64,000 bases of DNA from NCBI RefSeq assembly GCF_020184175.1, contig NC_065533.1:55590351-55654350 (forward strand), given 5' to 3'. How positions within the stretch are numbered: the stretch's first letter is position 1; each line of letters opens with the position of its first letter. The stretch is from Aphis gossypii. Its lineage: Eukaryota; Arthropoda; Insecta; Hemiptera; Aphididae. Shown here in pieces: positions 40,101-52,478 of the stretch. The position numbers and the translations under genes are program-made. The notes under the pieces are model-generated. The model saw only the letters and a program-made list of their open reading frames with translations, was not told the DNA's origin and did no database searches.

Positions 40101-41660
40101 GTTAACCTAACTTAAGGTTAACTACACTTTTGGCTGTAAATTATACAAAAGAAATATTTTTTAAAATGTTAATACTTTTATAGTTATTGAAATAATGAGT
40201 GGTTCATGATAAAAAATCATTCTATATAAGTGTTACTTCACAATTAATAACATTAATATTAATATACTATGTTAACAGTATTTTAAAATGTTATAATAAA
40301 ATAAAAGTAATAACTTATTAGTTACCTAATAAAGTTAAAAATAATTACAATCAAATGTTGACTACTTCAAAGTCCTATGAATGAAAATTGTATTATAATT
40401 ACTATTTATTTAGTTTAATAAATCAATATTAGTACTAGTAAACTGTAACATTCTATTTACATGAGTATTTAGAAATTAATAAAACAATTGGGAATAATAT
40501 TATTATTCCTTAAAAATTGGTTTACAAAATAGGAATAATTTAATAAAAGCATGCTATATATTTGGGAAACTAATTATCTTATAAAAAAAAATATGATCAA
40601 TATGATTTTTGCATACATTATAATTTCAAGTAAAAATTGTAGATTACATCATAATTAATATTCATGTGTTCACTCATTTATTTCGAGAATAAGTGATCAT
40701 TTAACTGATCAAACAATCGATTTAGTCTAAATACTCATAAAAATAGAAGTTTGTATAGGCAAATTTGAAACAATTTTAATATTTATAAAAAGATGTTAAC
40801 AAAAAAAAATTGATTCTTCTAAAGTAAAATTTAAGTATATTTAATACTATTTTTTTCATGAAGTGAAGTGTACTTCATAAGATTGAAACATTCAATTTTT
40901 TGCGTATTTTGTATAGTACAATTTTACTGCAAATTCAATATTTTTGTGATTCTAATTTTCTTAGCAAACTATTACAGATGTAAAACTTTTAAATGTAATA
41001 ATATATTGTTTTGAATAATAGTTGAATAAGTTGTCAAAAAAAAAAAAAAAATCAATACCAAGGTAGATTTTTTATATTTATGTTTATATAAGTTATTATA
41101 TTAGTATTATTTTAATTGTTATTGGTTTGTTAAATGATTAATTAATTTTTTTTTTTATGAAATTGTAGGAGCATTACAGTTTTTACATACCAATGGTTTA
41201 AACCTATGCATATACTGTTTTTAGAATATTTAAGAAACTGCATGTCTCTGAATTCTTCTCTGCATTTTAGGCAGTCGTGAGCAGCAATTGGTATAGCATT
41301 TGGTAAGCCTATGAATTATTTTAATAAAAATATAAAGGTTTTTTATTCATTACATCAAACTATTGTTAATTTATTTTCATACCAATATCACACACGGAGC
41401 CTACATAAAATAATTATGTATGTATTTATGTACCAGGGTAAACAACAAATGTAAATGGAGAGAAAACAATGCTCTAAAATCGGGTAACTACAGAATACTG
41501 TTTGGCAAGTTTTTAGTTTATAATTATTTATGAATACAAAATATTGCTATATAGTTATTTAGTAATTAAATGTTGTTGTTTATGATTTTTAATTAGACTA
41601 TTTCAACTATCATGAAAGGATAAATGTAATTAATAAAACTAGTTTATTTAAAAATTAATC
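37119..41660. other. A+T-rich intergenic DNA between convergent genes
   Basis: Holds the 3' flank of the RING gene and a small TIR element at 39416-39532. A - strand open stretch at about 41168-41320 (GLPNAIPIAAHDCLKC...) has a CxxC but no recognisable domain. No other gene is seen. Confidence 0.5.
39416..39532. mobile_element. 117 bp MITE with TA target duplication
   Basis: The termini CAGGATGCGGCAGTCAAA and TTTGACTGCCACAAACTG are inverted and extend inward through CCGACGAT. TA flanks both ends, consistent with a Tc1/mariner-type element. It has the shape of a long hairpin and is non-coding. Confidence 0.7.
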
Positions 41661-41666
41661 TTTATT
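41661..41666 (-). terminator. Possible poly(A) signal of the PRMT-like gene
   Basis: TTTATT on the + strand reads AATAAA on the - strand, about 155 bases after the stop codon of the PRMT-like gene. Confidence 0.4.
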
Positions 41667-41820
41667 TTTATATTGCTCTTAAATAATTTTATTTTTTAAC
41701 AGTTGATTTTAATACTTTTTAGTTATTCCTCTTATAACGTTTTAACAAAATGTAAAACAAATAATAAATTCTTCAATACTTTATAAATCCAAAATTAACA
41801 TTAATAGAATTTAAAAACCT

Positions 41821-44800
41821 TTAAAATAATTGCTTGGATAAGGTATAAGCACAACGTCTGTTAATCGCCTTGGTATATTGGTTGATAAATGTATAATTTA
41901 ACCTTAACTTTAAATTCTCTTCTTGTCCATATCTATCACAAGTACTTTTAGTGATAGTGTCTTCTCCAACTATTATTTGATTTTGTTGAGGACCACGCCA
42001 CATATGGAATTCATTTATTTTAAACTTGTCTCCTTGTTCCACAAGTAACTGATCCCGTAACAATAAACCAGTCTGTCTAAATCTAGTATATGGTGAATAC
42101 GATGATGTAGAAAATCCTATTTGTAGATCATCTATAAACATAAAAAATTAAGTTTAGACATTATTTTATAAAAATTGAATTGCAGCAAAATAACAAAAAG
42201 TAAGAGTTGGTAATTTATACAGAAAGTATTTAAAATTATGTTTAAAAAATAATTACCTTTTTCATTAACATTTGTTTGACCATTAGGAAAATCAACTACC
42301 ATAAACAACTCTAACATATGTGCATAATCACCTCCATTGGCACTTGAATAAGGTGTAGAACACTCTAATTTTAAGTCTTTACAATGTACATGTCGTACTT
42401 CATTTATAGTACATTTATACATATCAAACTTCTTTATTAAGCAAGCATTAGACACTACCTGAAATTTTTTTTTATTAAAATTTGTTTTATAAAAACATAG
42501 TGACAAAAACAAAAGGAAATTGTTTAAAATTAAACAGGTAAATAGAATTGCGACTTATTACTCTATTTAAAATTTAGATTTGGATAGAATTTATCTTTTT
42601 TAAAATAAGTACTAGACATTCTACAGAGTTAGTAAAAAAAAAATTATCAAGTAAATTAAAATATGAAAATTAAACAATATTATTTTCGGTTAGATAAATA
42701 TATTTAAAAAAATGAAGTTTTCAGTATTTTATTTAGTTTTGAACATTATTGTTTATCAACAAAAGAATGAAGTTGCCTTAAGTATAGTTAAATAATACTT
42801 AACGTTACTTAGCTAGTATATTCAGCTTTATTTTACAAGCAAATTTTACACTCAGGAGAATTCCTGTTTTGAAAGTAAGAAAATTAAGCCCACATAGGTT
42901 TTTTTTGGTATTTAATTTTGAAACAAGTTATGAACATTTTATGATAAGCATAATTATGGAAAAAAAGAAAGTAATAATACTATAAAAGGTCTATTTAACA
43001 TTTTATTATTCAGTGCTAAATGTTATTTGTTTTTATTGATAACATATTTAGCTTTTAATTTTTGAATATATTATATATTAATTATATATATATAAAAAAA
43101 AAAACAAAAAATGGGATAGTCAAATAATTTAAAAGCAATAACATTTATAATACAAATAAAGTGAATAGTTTTCAAAATAATGTTGAGAAATAAATAAAAA
43201 TCAATTATTTACCTTGCATGGATCAAAAAATGTAACTAAAGGTTCTTCCATCACTTGCCACTCATCCTTGGCTGAGATAGGACTTTCAGAATTACTATCT
43301 ACTACAACTTCTGAGTATGATCTCATATCAAATCCATAAACATTACTCCACCATGAACACAATGTTGAATCTGATGAACTGTCAGTATCACTTGACTGAG
43401 TTTCAGGTTTGTCAGACTTGTTTATTTTTAGGCTCCTATTGAATTTTTTTAATGTCTTCTTTTTAGTTTTTTTGCGTATACGACAATTTCCATAGATTCG
43501 TCTTTGTTCTAATAACTGACCATATAAAGTAACACACATGGGAATCATTAAGCCTAAACAAGTATGTGGATTAAAATAACAAATCTGAATACAAGGATAA
43601 CCTAGTTAATATTTATACATTCATACAAACCATTTGGCATAAGAAAACGATCCCTAGCTTCAATAACTTGTTCCATTTGATCACCTTGACTTATGACACA
43701 GTCTCCCAAAAAATCAGCTACTATAACGTCTACCTTCTTAAGTTTGTGTGGTAACTGTTTCAAGTCGTGGACCTTTAAACACAAAAATATTTAAATAAGA
43801 TCTAGTAAATAAAGTTGTAATACATGTATTTAATATAACACTAAAATATATACTAGTGATATGTAATTTGTTTAAAATTAATGTCATTTTTCTTACACTG
43901 CTTTGAATTAATGTAATCACAGTACTATATCGATTGTCTGTGACTATACGACGAGCATATTCAATACAAGATGACTGTTCTAAAGCAATTACTCTTTTGG
44001 CTTGTCCATCCCGGGCACATAACAATGGTAATAAGCCAATACCACTGCGGATAACTAATACTATTTTATCCTGAAAAATGAATTTAAAATTAAGTAATTA
44101 CATAATTCACAAGGTAGTAGAAATATTATATTAATAATTATCTTCAAATTTAATATTCATTATTAGAAAATATATATATATTTATTTTTGTCACTTTATA
44201 ATGAATAAAATTCTATACTTTATTATAAACTTGACTCATAAGAAGTTTTAATATTTTCAATGAAAAAGAATTATATTATCGCATTAAAATTATTTATGTT
44301 TTAAAATAATATGTAGGTTCCTATACTGTTTGATATTTTTTTAATTACTTAAATAAAATAAAATATATTAAAAATACATAAACTAATTGTAATTTAAATT
44401 TTTATTTTGACTAGCAAGATATAGTTTATATTTACCTTAATAAATTCTTTAGTACAATATTCTATACAGTTTTTGTAAGTAATAGTGCGCACATAGTCTT
44501 TGATTTCTGATTCGTGTATCCCATAGCGAGCATAACGATCTAAATTATAATCTGCAGCTGTCATTATTTTCATTTTTTCTAAATCACCGGGATCAGAATC
44601 ACAATCTGAATCATAATAACAATTTGGATTTATGTCCAGGATATTATTATTAGAAAGAGCGTTTTGATTTAATTCCGGTTTTATAACTGGGTCTGTATAA
44701 GAAGGGTCATTTGTAGTAGCTGCCGAGTGGTAATTTTCAATGGATAGATTACTGTGCTCGTTACTGTAATTGTTCGCTGAAATAAATTCATTAAATTTCC

Positions 44801-45239
44801 CGTTTGCATTGTTTCTGTTTTTTCGATATTTGTTTGAGTACTTCCAATTATTGTTGTTGTTATTATGATGATTTTCCTGATATTGTCCGGAATTTCTGTT
44901 ATACCAATTCGTTTTTCTCGCGAAAAATTTGTTGCCGTTTTTGGAGTCTACCGTTTTCGAATTCGAATTTGAACCCATGGGCGTATTCCTCGACACGGAC
45001 GATTCCGATGTATCGTACCTGTTCTGATCCGAAAACATGGATAATTCGGCGGGTTGTACTACGTTGAAGTAATTCAAATACGCCTTGGTGTTGCCGGTAG
45101 AAGAATGCGCGACGTTGTCGGCGGCGGCTACCTTGACGTCCTGTTCACGTGTTTTATCGGATAGTTTCTGTTGCCAATTCTTCGGCCCGTTTCTCCACCG
45201 AGAATACTCATTCGTATTATTATCGTTGTGTTTCTGCAT
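41821..45239 (-). CDS. PRMT1-like protein lacking methyltransferase catalytic residues
   Basis: Exons in transcription order are 45239-44436, 44070-43897, 43772-43631, 43553-43213, 42458-42257 and 42131-41821; all are GT-AG, phases agree, and the product is 657 residues. Residues 1-225 form an Asn/Ser-rich, disordered extension absent from PRMT1. From 226 it follows the PRMT1/PRMT8 core: YARYGIHESEIKDYVRT, EQSSCIEYARRIV, WWSNVYGFDM, EEPLVTFFDP, VVSNACLIK and GFSTSSYSPYTRFRQT. Key sites are changed. SAM motif I VLDVGSGTG reads VLVIRSGIG, the first double-E glutamate is Asp346, the second is Gln355, and THW reads TRF (570-572). A Lys/Ser-rich insertion of about 45 residues precedes WWSNVYG. PRMTs methylate arginine from SAM; this copy is probably inactive and may act as a partner or binding protein. 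Open, correctly spliced reading argues against a dead pseudogene. Confidence 0.85.
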
Positions 45240-46032
45240 AGCGATAGACTGCGTTTCGTCAGTTGTGGATAGGTGTGCTTACCAAATCGAATGCAACAGG
45301 TTCGACGGTCGACCACAGACGAGCATAGTAAAACTAAATCCCGAAATCGACTTGCGAGTTATTACTTACTAGTCGAGACGGTCGAGTATTAGATTAACTA
45401 CTTCAGAAAAAAACCCGACAACCGCGATACTGATAACGGAATAATAATAATATCGTCAATCGTCGTGTAAACACAGGATAATGTGCTGCACTACAGAATA
45501 ATCATTGTTCATCAATCATCATGAACTAGGTACTACACATGTTCATGTTGTTCATTAACCATTATCATTTACTTTTTTGGCGGTAATAATATTGACAAAA
45601 TCACGGAAACGCAATCGCGACGACTGCGAGGGCCACAATTAATATCAATAAAATATTTAAAAATATCCAATGTCGTGTTTACTCGATAAATATTACTTAT
45701 AGTTACTTGGTTACTTCGTAAATTCCGTTTCGTATTTGCACCGGCCGGCTCTAACTATGGCAACTGCACGTCGGCACGGACCACGGATTAATTATATTAA
45801 TGAAAATATATATATAATAATATATTATAATATATTAATATATAATAATAATATATATATAATATATATTATGGTATATTATATCCGTGACACGGACAGA
45901 CACGTTATCTTCGTGACATCACCGTATTTACTATTTACATACATAATATCGATAAATAATATTAAGAGTGATTTTCGTCGTCGTTATTACTTGAATGCAA
46001 TGGTGTATTTTTGAATATTATGCCCCGAAAAC
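45240..46032. other. 5' flank of the PRMT-like gene
   Basis: The first 350 bases upstream of the - strand start codon are GC-richer and probably contain its promoter; no TATA box is obvious. A long TA-rich tract lies at about 45790-45870. Confidence 0.45.
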
Positions 46033-46152
46033 CAGGGCGTCAAAACGGGTTTGAACCCCGGTTGTAAAACCCGGGTTACCCGCAAAAAATTGTACCCGGT
46101 TTTTAACACGAAACCCGAAACCCGAAATATTTTAAGCCGTTTTGACTCCCTG
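46033..46152. mobile_element. 120 bp hAT MITE with perfect 8 bp target duplication
   Basis: Begins CAGGGCGTCAAAACGG and ends CCGTTTTGACTCCCTG. CCGAAAAC is present immediately on both sides (46025-46032 and 46153-46160). The interior is made of CCCGG and AACCCG motifs, much richer in G+C than the surroundings. Confidence 0.9.
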
Positions 46153-47408
46153 CCGAAAACACAATGAAGTTGCTTCCCGTTTTCATTAAAACTAATAAAA
46201 CTTAACAATACATAGATATAATTAGGTACCAACAATGTATATTTATATTTTGTTCTGTGGTATAATTGTAGGTATAAACTATAAAGTATAAGGTTGTATG
46301 TAACGTAGTTTAAACAAATCAATAAATAGCATAATTATTGACCCATCAAATATATTTCAAATGTATCATCAAAGTTATTATTATTAATTATTTTTAACTT
46401 TGGCGTTTACACCGCAAAACGCGCATGTAATGTAAGTGTAATACCTAATAAGTAATATAATTATAATAGTTGTCCATTAGATAACATTACACCAATATTA
46501 CTAAGAGTGTCCTGTATTTTGGATTAACAAAAGAATTTATAACATTAGCAACTCATAAGATACTCTAATATTGCAATTTTTTCGTATATTTTGATACACC
46601 TAAATAAAATTAATAATTCTGTAATTATATTATCTAAGCCATGATTAAAAATTAAAATAGTTTTTTAATTATAGTGGGCATTTATTTGAAAGTTTTAAAA
46701 ATGATAAAGCTTTTGCAAAACCAATATAATGGTTGTAGATTTTAGATTTTAAATTAGCCAAACCGACTTAAAATATTAGTATTAGGTTGTGAAAATATAA
46801 AATACATAAAATATTAATACAATTTTAAATTTATTTAATATCGGTAGTACCTAATAATGTATTAATTAATTAATTAATTATTTATATTATCTAATATAAT
46901 TTTTTTGGTTTTACAGTTATCTTTTTTTGTATCCTCTATTGTTGATTTTATTTTTATGTAAATTTCAATATTAATGAAACTACTGTGTATTGATGATATA
47001 TTTTTCTAATAAATAGTATTTGAATTAGAAAGATGTTTTGAAAATAGTTTTTGTAATGAAATGAAACGGTACAATATTAATTATTGCAATCAATGTGTAC
47101 CATTTATTATATTTATAAATAAATAATTTTTAATTTTTTTTTTTTTTTTTTGTTTTATTTATTATATTAAAATAATATTATAATATTATAATATTATATA
47201 ATAGTATGAATATCTATAAAAATAAAATACCTATCTAAACAATTATAAAAAAAAAAACTCAATGTTTCGACAAACAGACCTACCGTTGGTTGCGTTACAA
47301 ATATCGACCGTCGGGAGGTTAGCGTTGGAGGAGCGTTTAGCGTTCGTACGAAAAACGGCTCACTAAAAATGTGCTCAACATCTCGTCGACGACGAAACGG
47401 GAGCTGGC

Positions 47409-47572
47409 GGTACCAGGATCGCATGAGCGAGCCGCTACGCGTTCTGCAGTAACCGGCGGCGCGCAGTGTCGGTCGGTCCGAGCGGCGGCGACGGCGATCG
47501 GCACGGCTGCAGTATAGCTCGTTCAATGAACATCATCATGACCGCATACGTTCCTGTTACATATATTCCAAT
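47409..47572 (+). other. GC-rich conserved block, copy B
   Basis: Shares with copy A (25566-25712), in order: TACCAGGATCGCATG, AGCCGCTAC, TTCT-CAGT, a GCGGCGACGGCG run, and CATACGTTCCTGTTACATATATTCCAAT. GC-rich sequence extends upstream to about 47270. Short frames on both strands are not conserved in copy A and are not called as coding. Confidence 0.55.
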
Positions 47573-48500
47573 TTTTCGCGTTATAAAAGTACGCGGTTAT
47601 TCCGTTTATTACGCGTCCCTAATAACGTCGCTACGACCGAGTTCGCCAAACCGTTTCGCGACCGACTTTTCAGTATAACATTTTTTGGTTTCTATACGAA
47701 CTTATACTCAAACTTACTCAATCATAAACAATTATATTGTATTATATTGTATGTTTGTATCTATGATTTCAACGATAAAGGGAAATATAATAATCTAAAC
47801 ATCATAAAAAAGCCAACGTAAAATTAACATTAATTATCGGCTGTAAGTCGTGCCGAATTCACTCCGATATTAAAGCTTATAACACAAATTCGATTTTACT
47901 GAACGCAAATTTTCCGTGTTGCATTTGAGTAGAAGAGATAAAACAAATGTTAAGCCGAGTATCTTAATTTACAGCATGTTTTTTTATTGCTACGTCCAAA
48001 TGGAGTTTAAGTGAGTGACGTCCGCGATTTATAATATTATTGTAACGAAAATGGTACTATTTTTATTTCGCACGTTTTGCACGTCATATTGAGCTTAATA
48101 TATTTTTGCATATTTAGTATGATCGTATTTATTGTATTTAAGTCGATAATAATTAAACGATCAAAGTATATTATATAACTTGGTTTTTGGTCAAATCTAA
48201 ATTTTATTTTTATAAATATACAATCCTATGGTGAATTAATATACTATGTACCAGCTATACGTTCGCCGATCATTTATATTCGAAAATTTTAAAAAAAAAT
48301 GTGGTCGTAGCTCATAATACACATATTTCTACTATTGAATGAGAATTGTTCATTTTATTAGGTACTTAAAAAATAATTAATGTAAGCGAAAAATAAACAA
48401 ATAATTTAATTTTTAATCTCATTATTTCATAACAATCAGCTAATCACTGATGTACCTATGTTTCAAAAACAAATATATTTTTTTGTAATTAGATATATTT

Positions 48501-48514
48501 GTGTGTGTGTGTGT
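48501..48514. repeat. (GT)n microsatellite
   Basis: Seven tandem GT units in intergenic A+T-rich DNA. Confidence 0.85.
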
Positions 48515-48649
48515 ATTTAAACAATTAAAATGTATATTTTACAATTGTTTATTGCATACAAATTCTAGCTCTGATGATAAATAAAATAAACAATAAATAT
48601 GCATATTATGTATTAAAAAAAGGTCCAAAACTCAATATGTACATAGGTA

Positions 48650-49426
48650 TAGTGCCGACAGGAAGTTTGGCGGGGCCCGTTGCATAGTCTTTCATGGGCC
48701 TAAGAATTTTTTTTCGTTAGGCAAAACAAATTTTCTTGGCACGTTTTATTGGTACGTCTTATTCGTATGACGTTTTTTTCTATTTTATATAACTTACCTA
48801 AAAATGTTTATTTATTTACACAATTAAACAAAGTATTAAAGTACAATATTATTTTTAAAACATTAAATTTTAATTACAAAATATGTTATTTTTCAAATAT
48901 TATACTCTTATAAGTTGTATTAGATACATTTTCATATACAAAATAAAATATGTACAAATTAAATGTTAAGGTATACTAAAATCAAATTACAGCGGAACTT
49001 TGATAATCCTAACCTCCGTTTACGAATCCTCTATTTTGTATTGTTCAAACTTTCTCTTTCTTATTCTATTTAACGTGTCGATAATAATAATATGTAATAA
49101 TAATTAAACATTCATTGTACAAAATTTGTCAATAATATTATTTTTCAATTTCTATAATCCGAACTCGGTGTGGTGCCAATTAGTTGGTGTAATCGAGATT
49201 TTACTGTACCTACTCATAATATAATATATTGGCTAAATTTTAGTTTGATGTGTACTTCATTAAAAACCCACGAGCCGCCTGCAGATGGGACTTGTATTTT
49301 ATATTTCAAATACAAAATTATTGACTTATAATCATTAAATGTCATGAAAGGAACGGGGCCCCTAAAATGGTGGGGCCCTAGCCCCTAGGCAGCTGACCTT
49401 TTTGTTCTGCTTTTCAGCCGGCACTA
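48650..49426. mobile_element. 777 bp inverted-repeat element with GGGGCCC ends
   Basis: Left end TAGTGCCGACAGG and right end CAGCCGGCACTA are inverted for about 10 bases. Both subterminal regions carry GGGGCCC (near 48672 and 49355-49380). TA lies on both sides, but this may be chance. It is non-coding; the superfamily is not certain. Confidence 0.5.
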
Positions 49427-49715
49427 TAAAATGTACATAATATATTAATATCACTTAAATCTCACTATTGTGGCATTTTCAGTCTTACACGTGAATTGTT
49501 AATTATTACTTCATACTTGTTAGGTATATTAATACCTATATTATCAAAAATACCTTTCAAAACTAAATTATACTTATATAAGTACCGAATTTGTCTTACA
49601 TTTTATAAATTTGTCAAAATATTATATAAACAATTTTCAATGATGTTTCAGATGTTTAAGTTTATTTATTATGCATAAATACATTTAACTACATTTAATA
49701 AGTCATATTTATATA

Positions 49716-50087
49716 CAGGGTGTCCCACGGAGATCTGACAAATGAAATAACAATACAATGATACCCATGGCCGCCCGCGTATGTTACTGAACAAGAATAT
49801 TGATATTTAAAAAAATTGTAAAAAATCAGCCACTTGACTTAAATAAATGTTTTTACCATACAAATTTTTCTGAAAATCAGATTTACAAATTGGCTATTTT
49901 GAATATTCTGGAAAAATTTTTTATCAATTTTTAAGTTTTTTATTTTCAGTATTAAAAAATAAAAAATAAAAAATGTATACTAAAAATGTAGTGCAATTGT
50001 CTATGAATTATACTTAAAAGAAATTTTTTAAAAATATTAATCAGAACAAAAGTTATTTCATTTGTCAGATCTCCGTGGGACACCCTG
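49716..50087. mobile_element. Mariner-type MITE with 36 bp perfect inverted repeats
   Basis: The termini start CAGGGTGTCCCACGG and are identical inverted copies for 36 bases. TA is duplicated at both flanks. CAGGGTGTCCC is a common start of insect mariner elements. At 372 bp it has no transposase and must move in trans. Intact long TIRs suggest recent activity. Confidence 0.9.
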
Positions 50088-50765
50088 TATATTAAATGTT
50101 TATTTTAATACAATGGAAATAAATTACTATAATAGTAATGATTAATGAAATACTACTAATATACCTATTACTAATGAAATCTATAAAATTGAAATTATTT
50201 ATTATAGGTAGGAGTATGGATATCTTTTGAAGGCTAAACATCAATAAAAATGTTGTCAAATGTGTAGCTCATGTGTTTTCAAATTTCTAAATATTTTTTA
50301 CTAACAAAATTTAAATTCGTTGAACATTGTTGTAGACATCCTGGAATATTTAAAAAATTCTTCGGAGCCTTTAGTGGCACGAAGGTCACTTGGAATTGAT
50401 CTTCTTTAATCATTTTTTCGTTCATCGGATACTCGGATGTACTCAATAATGCCTTTCGGATCTTTTTTTTACAGAAACATTACGCTTATGCAATACAATC
50501 GCTGTAACTTCTAATAACTCGCTTAATAAGTTCATAATATATTATGAATTATGATAAATTATTAATTAATTATATTATTAAACTTTTGTAGATTAAATGT
50601 AAATTTTTTACCTCAATTACGTTTTTAGCGTAACTGACTGTTTATTTCCCGATCCTCGTTAAAATTTAATTTCTTTTTTCACAAAATTTAACGACGTGGA
50701 GGTATACCGCAGATAAAACAGCGACACGGCTATGTCAGTCACTAGTCGGTTGTTTTGCGTCCCAA

Positions 50766-50906
50766 ATAACCAGGATCCCATATACGCGGTTCACCATTTT
50801 CCGGCAAAGCATCCGTAATATTATTATTATTCTACTAAATCTGTTATCAGATAATTCGCAGTCGAATAAAAATCGACGGAATTAATAAATGAAAATGACC
50901 TTATTT
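50766..50906 (+). other. GC-rich conserved block, divergent copy C
   Basis: AACCAGGATCCCATATAC resembles the core of copies A and B. AATAAATGAAAATGACCTTA at 50884-50903 resembles sequence downstream of copy A (25742-25764, about 19 of 23 bases). The middle differs, so relationship to A and B is only suggested. A GC-richer shoulder extends upstream to about 50690. Confidence 0.35.
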
Positions 50907-52478
50907 TCAATATTTTTAACGATTTAGATTACATATTTACGCGCGTATTATATTATAATGTATTCGATTTTTATCTAAAAACATAAATACTATGGTAAAT
51001 TTTCACAGAATAATTCGTCTTTGTGTCTTATGACGACTTTATTCAGTATCTATAGGTATGTACTATTATACAATATTGTGTATTTGTGTTACTGGTGTAT
51101 ACAGTATATTATTATTGTCTAGACTCATATCATTGATTACAAATACTATACATTTTATAATCAATGCTCATAACTAGGAATTGGGCAATTATTATTATTT
51201 ATAATTAGTATTTTAGTTGTCTGTACAAAATATACCTACTGAATACGGGAAGTACTAAGCTCGATAATGGAAAATATTCAATAACAATACACTCCTCACA
51301 CGCCTTGTGTCGTTAAGTATTCGTAAACAGGTCGTTGTTAATACTCAGTAGTCGATTTATCGATTTACGATTAACGTTTGTCATAATATTTTGTTATCGT
51401 CGTTTTTTGTCTTTCGTACTACAGTCGTACTGTGTCGTGTACAATATTAAAATTTTGTCTATTTTACTGTTTTACCTATTATTTTTAGTAAAAATAAATT
51501 AACTAGCTGTTTTGCTGCAAGTTGCTCTACCTCCAAACACTAAATGGACGATAATTATTGTGCTTGTTAAAAATCAGCCATATCCTCTCCGCCCTCTATG
51601 ACAAAATTATTTGACCGCCACTGAGTTATGTTTAGAGCATAATTTATTGCTTCGCCGGTCAGGCCTACTTTAATCACTCGCTTTGTGTTTACTAAAAAAT
51701 ATTTCTATAATATGTACCTATGTATTATAAGTTCATAAAATAATAAATAGGTACGATTGTTTAAAATAAACGGTTGCAAATATTATATGGGTAGACGTAG
51801 ACGAGAGCCAATCTGATTAAATTACTTAACAACAAATTACACATTTTTTTTATACCATTAGCGGAAAACGAGACCTTAGTCGTACACAAAAATTAATCTC
51901 TTTATTTGTGCGTAAGAACAATTAGTGTCAAGTGTCGGTTATAGAATTACTATTAACTATTTGACTATTGAGTATATACTGTGATAAGTTAATATTACAG
52001 TTACTTATACGGTTATCACTAATAACTAATACATATATTGTAAATTTTAATATTTGTTATGTTACAGACACTTACAGTATGTATATTTTATGGTGTTACG
52101 ATTATTTTTTATTACGTATTATTATATTATACACAATACACATGGTATTAATTACCTACTCCACTCCTTTTTCTTTCGTGTATATTTAACTTAACAATTT
52201 AAAGCAAATGTAGCAACTAAAACAGCTACAGTAAGTACAATAAAACAAATTATAAAATAAATCGATACCAATTCGTTAAAAGCGTCTAGGAGTACCGGAG
52301 AAAAATAAAATAATCCCAAAAGCAACATTCCTAGATCCAAGATTTAAAAAATCAGTTTTTTAGTTCAATTATGTTTATTTTTAATAAACTGTTGTCAAAG
52401 GATTTAATATCCTATAAAAAAATTAAAACTAACTTCGTATGAAATGCGAAAAAATAAAATAAAATTTGTATATGTCAC
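50907..52478. other. A+T-rich intergenic DNA with a hAT end fragment
   Basis: GACCGCCACTG near 51620-51631 is the inverse of the CAGTGGCGG hAT terminus seen at 62268, but no matching left end is found. No gene is recognised; the frame at 51968-52189 is hydrophobic but featureless. Confidence 0.4.

Noticed and set aside
46033..46100. tRNA or Pol III B-box-like sequence (GGTTCAAACCC on the - strand)
   Set aside because: No matching A box or cloverleaf is present, and the sequence lies inside a hAT MITE with a perfect target duplication.
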